From Gemmatimonadota bacterium (GTDB lineage: Bacteria; Gemmatimonadota; Gemmatimonadetes; Longimicrobiales; Gaopeijiaceae), in assembly GCA_028873595.1 (NCBI GenBank), contig JAPPOV010000009.1, forward strand, positions 23,501-87,500: a stretch of 64,000 bases of DNA, given 5' to 3'. The notes under the pieces were generated by a model. The model was not told the origin of the DNA. It did not search any database and saw nothing but the letters and a program-made list of their open reading frames with translations. How positions within the stretch are numbered: position 1 is the first letter of the stretch; each line of letters opens with the position of its first letter. Shown here one piece after another: positions 63,766-64,000 of this stretch. A program made the position numbers and the translations under genes.

Positions 63766-63884
63766 AGCCGGCGACGACGTACTCTCCCACCGGGCGGCCC
63801 CGGCAGTACCATCCGCGCTGTAGAGCTTAACGGCCGTGTTCGGGATGGGAACGGGTGTAGCCTCTACGCAATTGTCACCGACAA
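63766..63884 (-). rRNA. rrf: 5S ribosomal RNA
   Basis: The reverse complement contains the universal 5S core CCCGTTCCCATCCCGAACACGGCCGTTAAG, with complementary termini (TGTCGGTGAC... and ...GTCGTCGCCGGC). About 119 bases; the exact ends are estimated from the terminal stem. Confidence 0.93.
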
Positions 63885-63984
63885 AGGTGAGAACACAGGT
63901 CGAGAGAGGGAGAGCCAGCTGTAACGGCGGCTCATCTCAGAAGAGATGCAGCATTTCTGGTGAGAAACAGGAGAGGGAGGAACT

Positions 63985-64000
63985 GGTCAAGCCTCACGGG
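63985..64000 (-). rRNA. rrl: 3' end of 23S ribosomal RNA (partial)
   Basis: The last 16 bases read on the minus strand as CCCGTGAGGCTTGACC, the usual 3' terminus of 23S rRNA. The rest of the gene lies beyond the right edge. The ~100-base spacer to 5S has no tRNA. Confidence 0.8.

Overview
The window is high-GC, densely coded bacterial chromosome from a diderm with lipid A. It carries lpxA, lpxB, lpxD, lpxK and an lpxC-fabZ fusion, plus bamA, skp and Lol transport genes. It also has bacillithiol (bshC) and arginine-kinase (mcsA-mcsB-clpC) genes and PorV-like and Big2/LVIVD secreted proteins. That mix suggests the FCB side of the tree, most likely Gemmatimonadota. This is inferred from gene content; no 16S gene is present.

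Layout. 1-7.2 kb: scattered metabolic and secreted-protein genes (gamma-glutamyltransferase end, DUF423, sirtuin, PLP lyase, Big2/LVIVD protein, TPR lipoprotein, SGNH-like protein). 7.4 kb: tRNA-Arg(CCT). 7.8-13.3 kb: a visibly AT-richer block with a cohesin-like lipoprotein, a large subtilisin-like protease with a dockerin, and a small lipoprotein. I regard this as the most novel system here. A TPR protein follows. 14.8-22.2 kb: a tightly packed minus-strand operon, DUF512-der-plsY-gpsA-merR-surE-pcm-YqaA-like-hypothetical. 22.4-26.4 kb: M23 lipoprotein, small membrane proteins and a cation/proton antiporter. 26.6-31.3 kb: two paralogous TPR proteins flanking an HD-domain protein, a 56-residue membrane protein, a decayed integrase end and tRNA-Gly(CCC). 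31.5-55.5 kb: a nearly continuous minus-strand envelope supercluster, prfB-lysS-lolC-lolD-mcsA-mcsB-clpC-bamA-skp-lpxD-lpxC/fabZ-lpxA-small membrane protein-lpxB-LPLAT-lpxK-rlmH-bshC-small protein-murJ-uvrC. 55.6-61.5 kb: zinc-ribbon protein, small protein, and the era-porV-hypothetical-rnr operon. 61.6-63.6 kb: FkbM methyltransferase and a class V aminotransferase on the plus strand. 63.7-64 kb: terminator, 5S rRNA and the last bases of 23S rRNA of a minus-strand rrn operon entering from the right edge.

How the genes work together. The supercluster couples lipid A synthesis (LpxA/C/D/B/K), hydroxyacyl-ACP dehydration (FabZ), outer-membrane protein assembly (Skp, BamA), lipoprotein release (Lol), lipid II flipping (MurJ) and protein quality control (McsA/McsB/ClpC). 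Many neighbours overlap by four bases of the form NTGA, and all four versions occur. In two places (surE and lpxB) the only start that restores the conserved N-terminus is CTG. prfB keeps the classical RF2 programmed frameshift.

All calls come from reading the sequence and its translations without database searches. Start codons are chosen by homology knowledge, overlaps and visible Shine-Dalgarno sequences.
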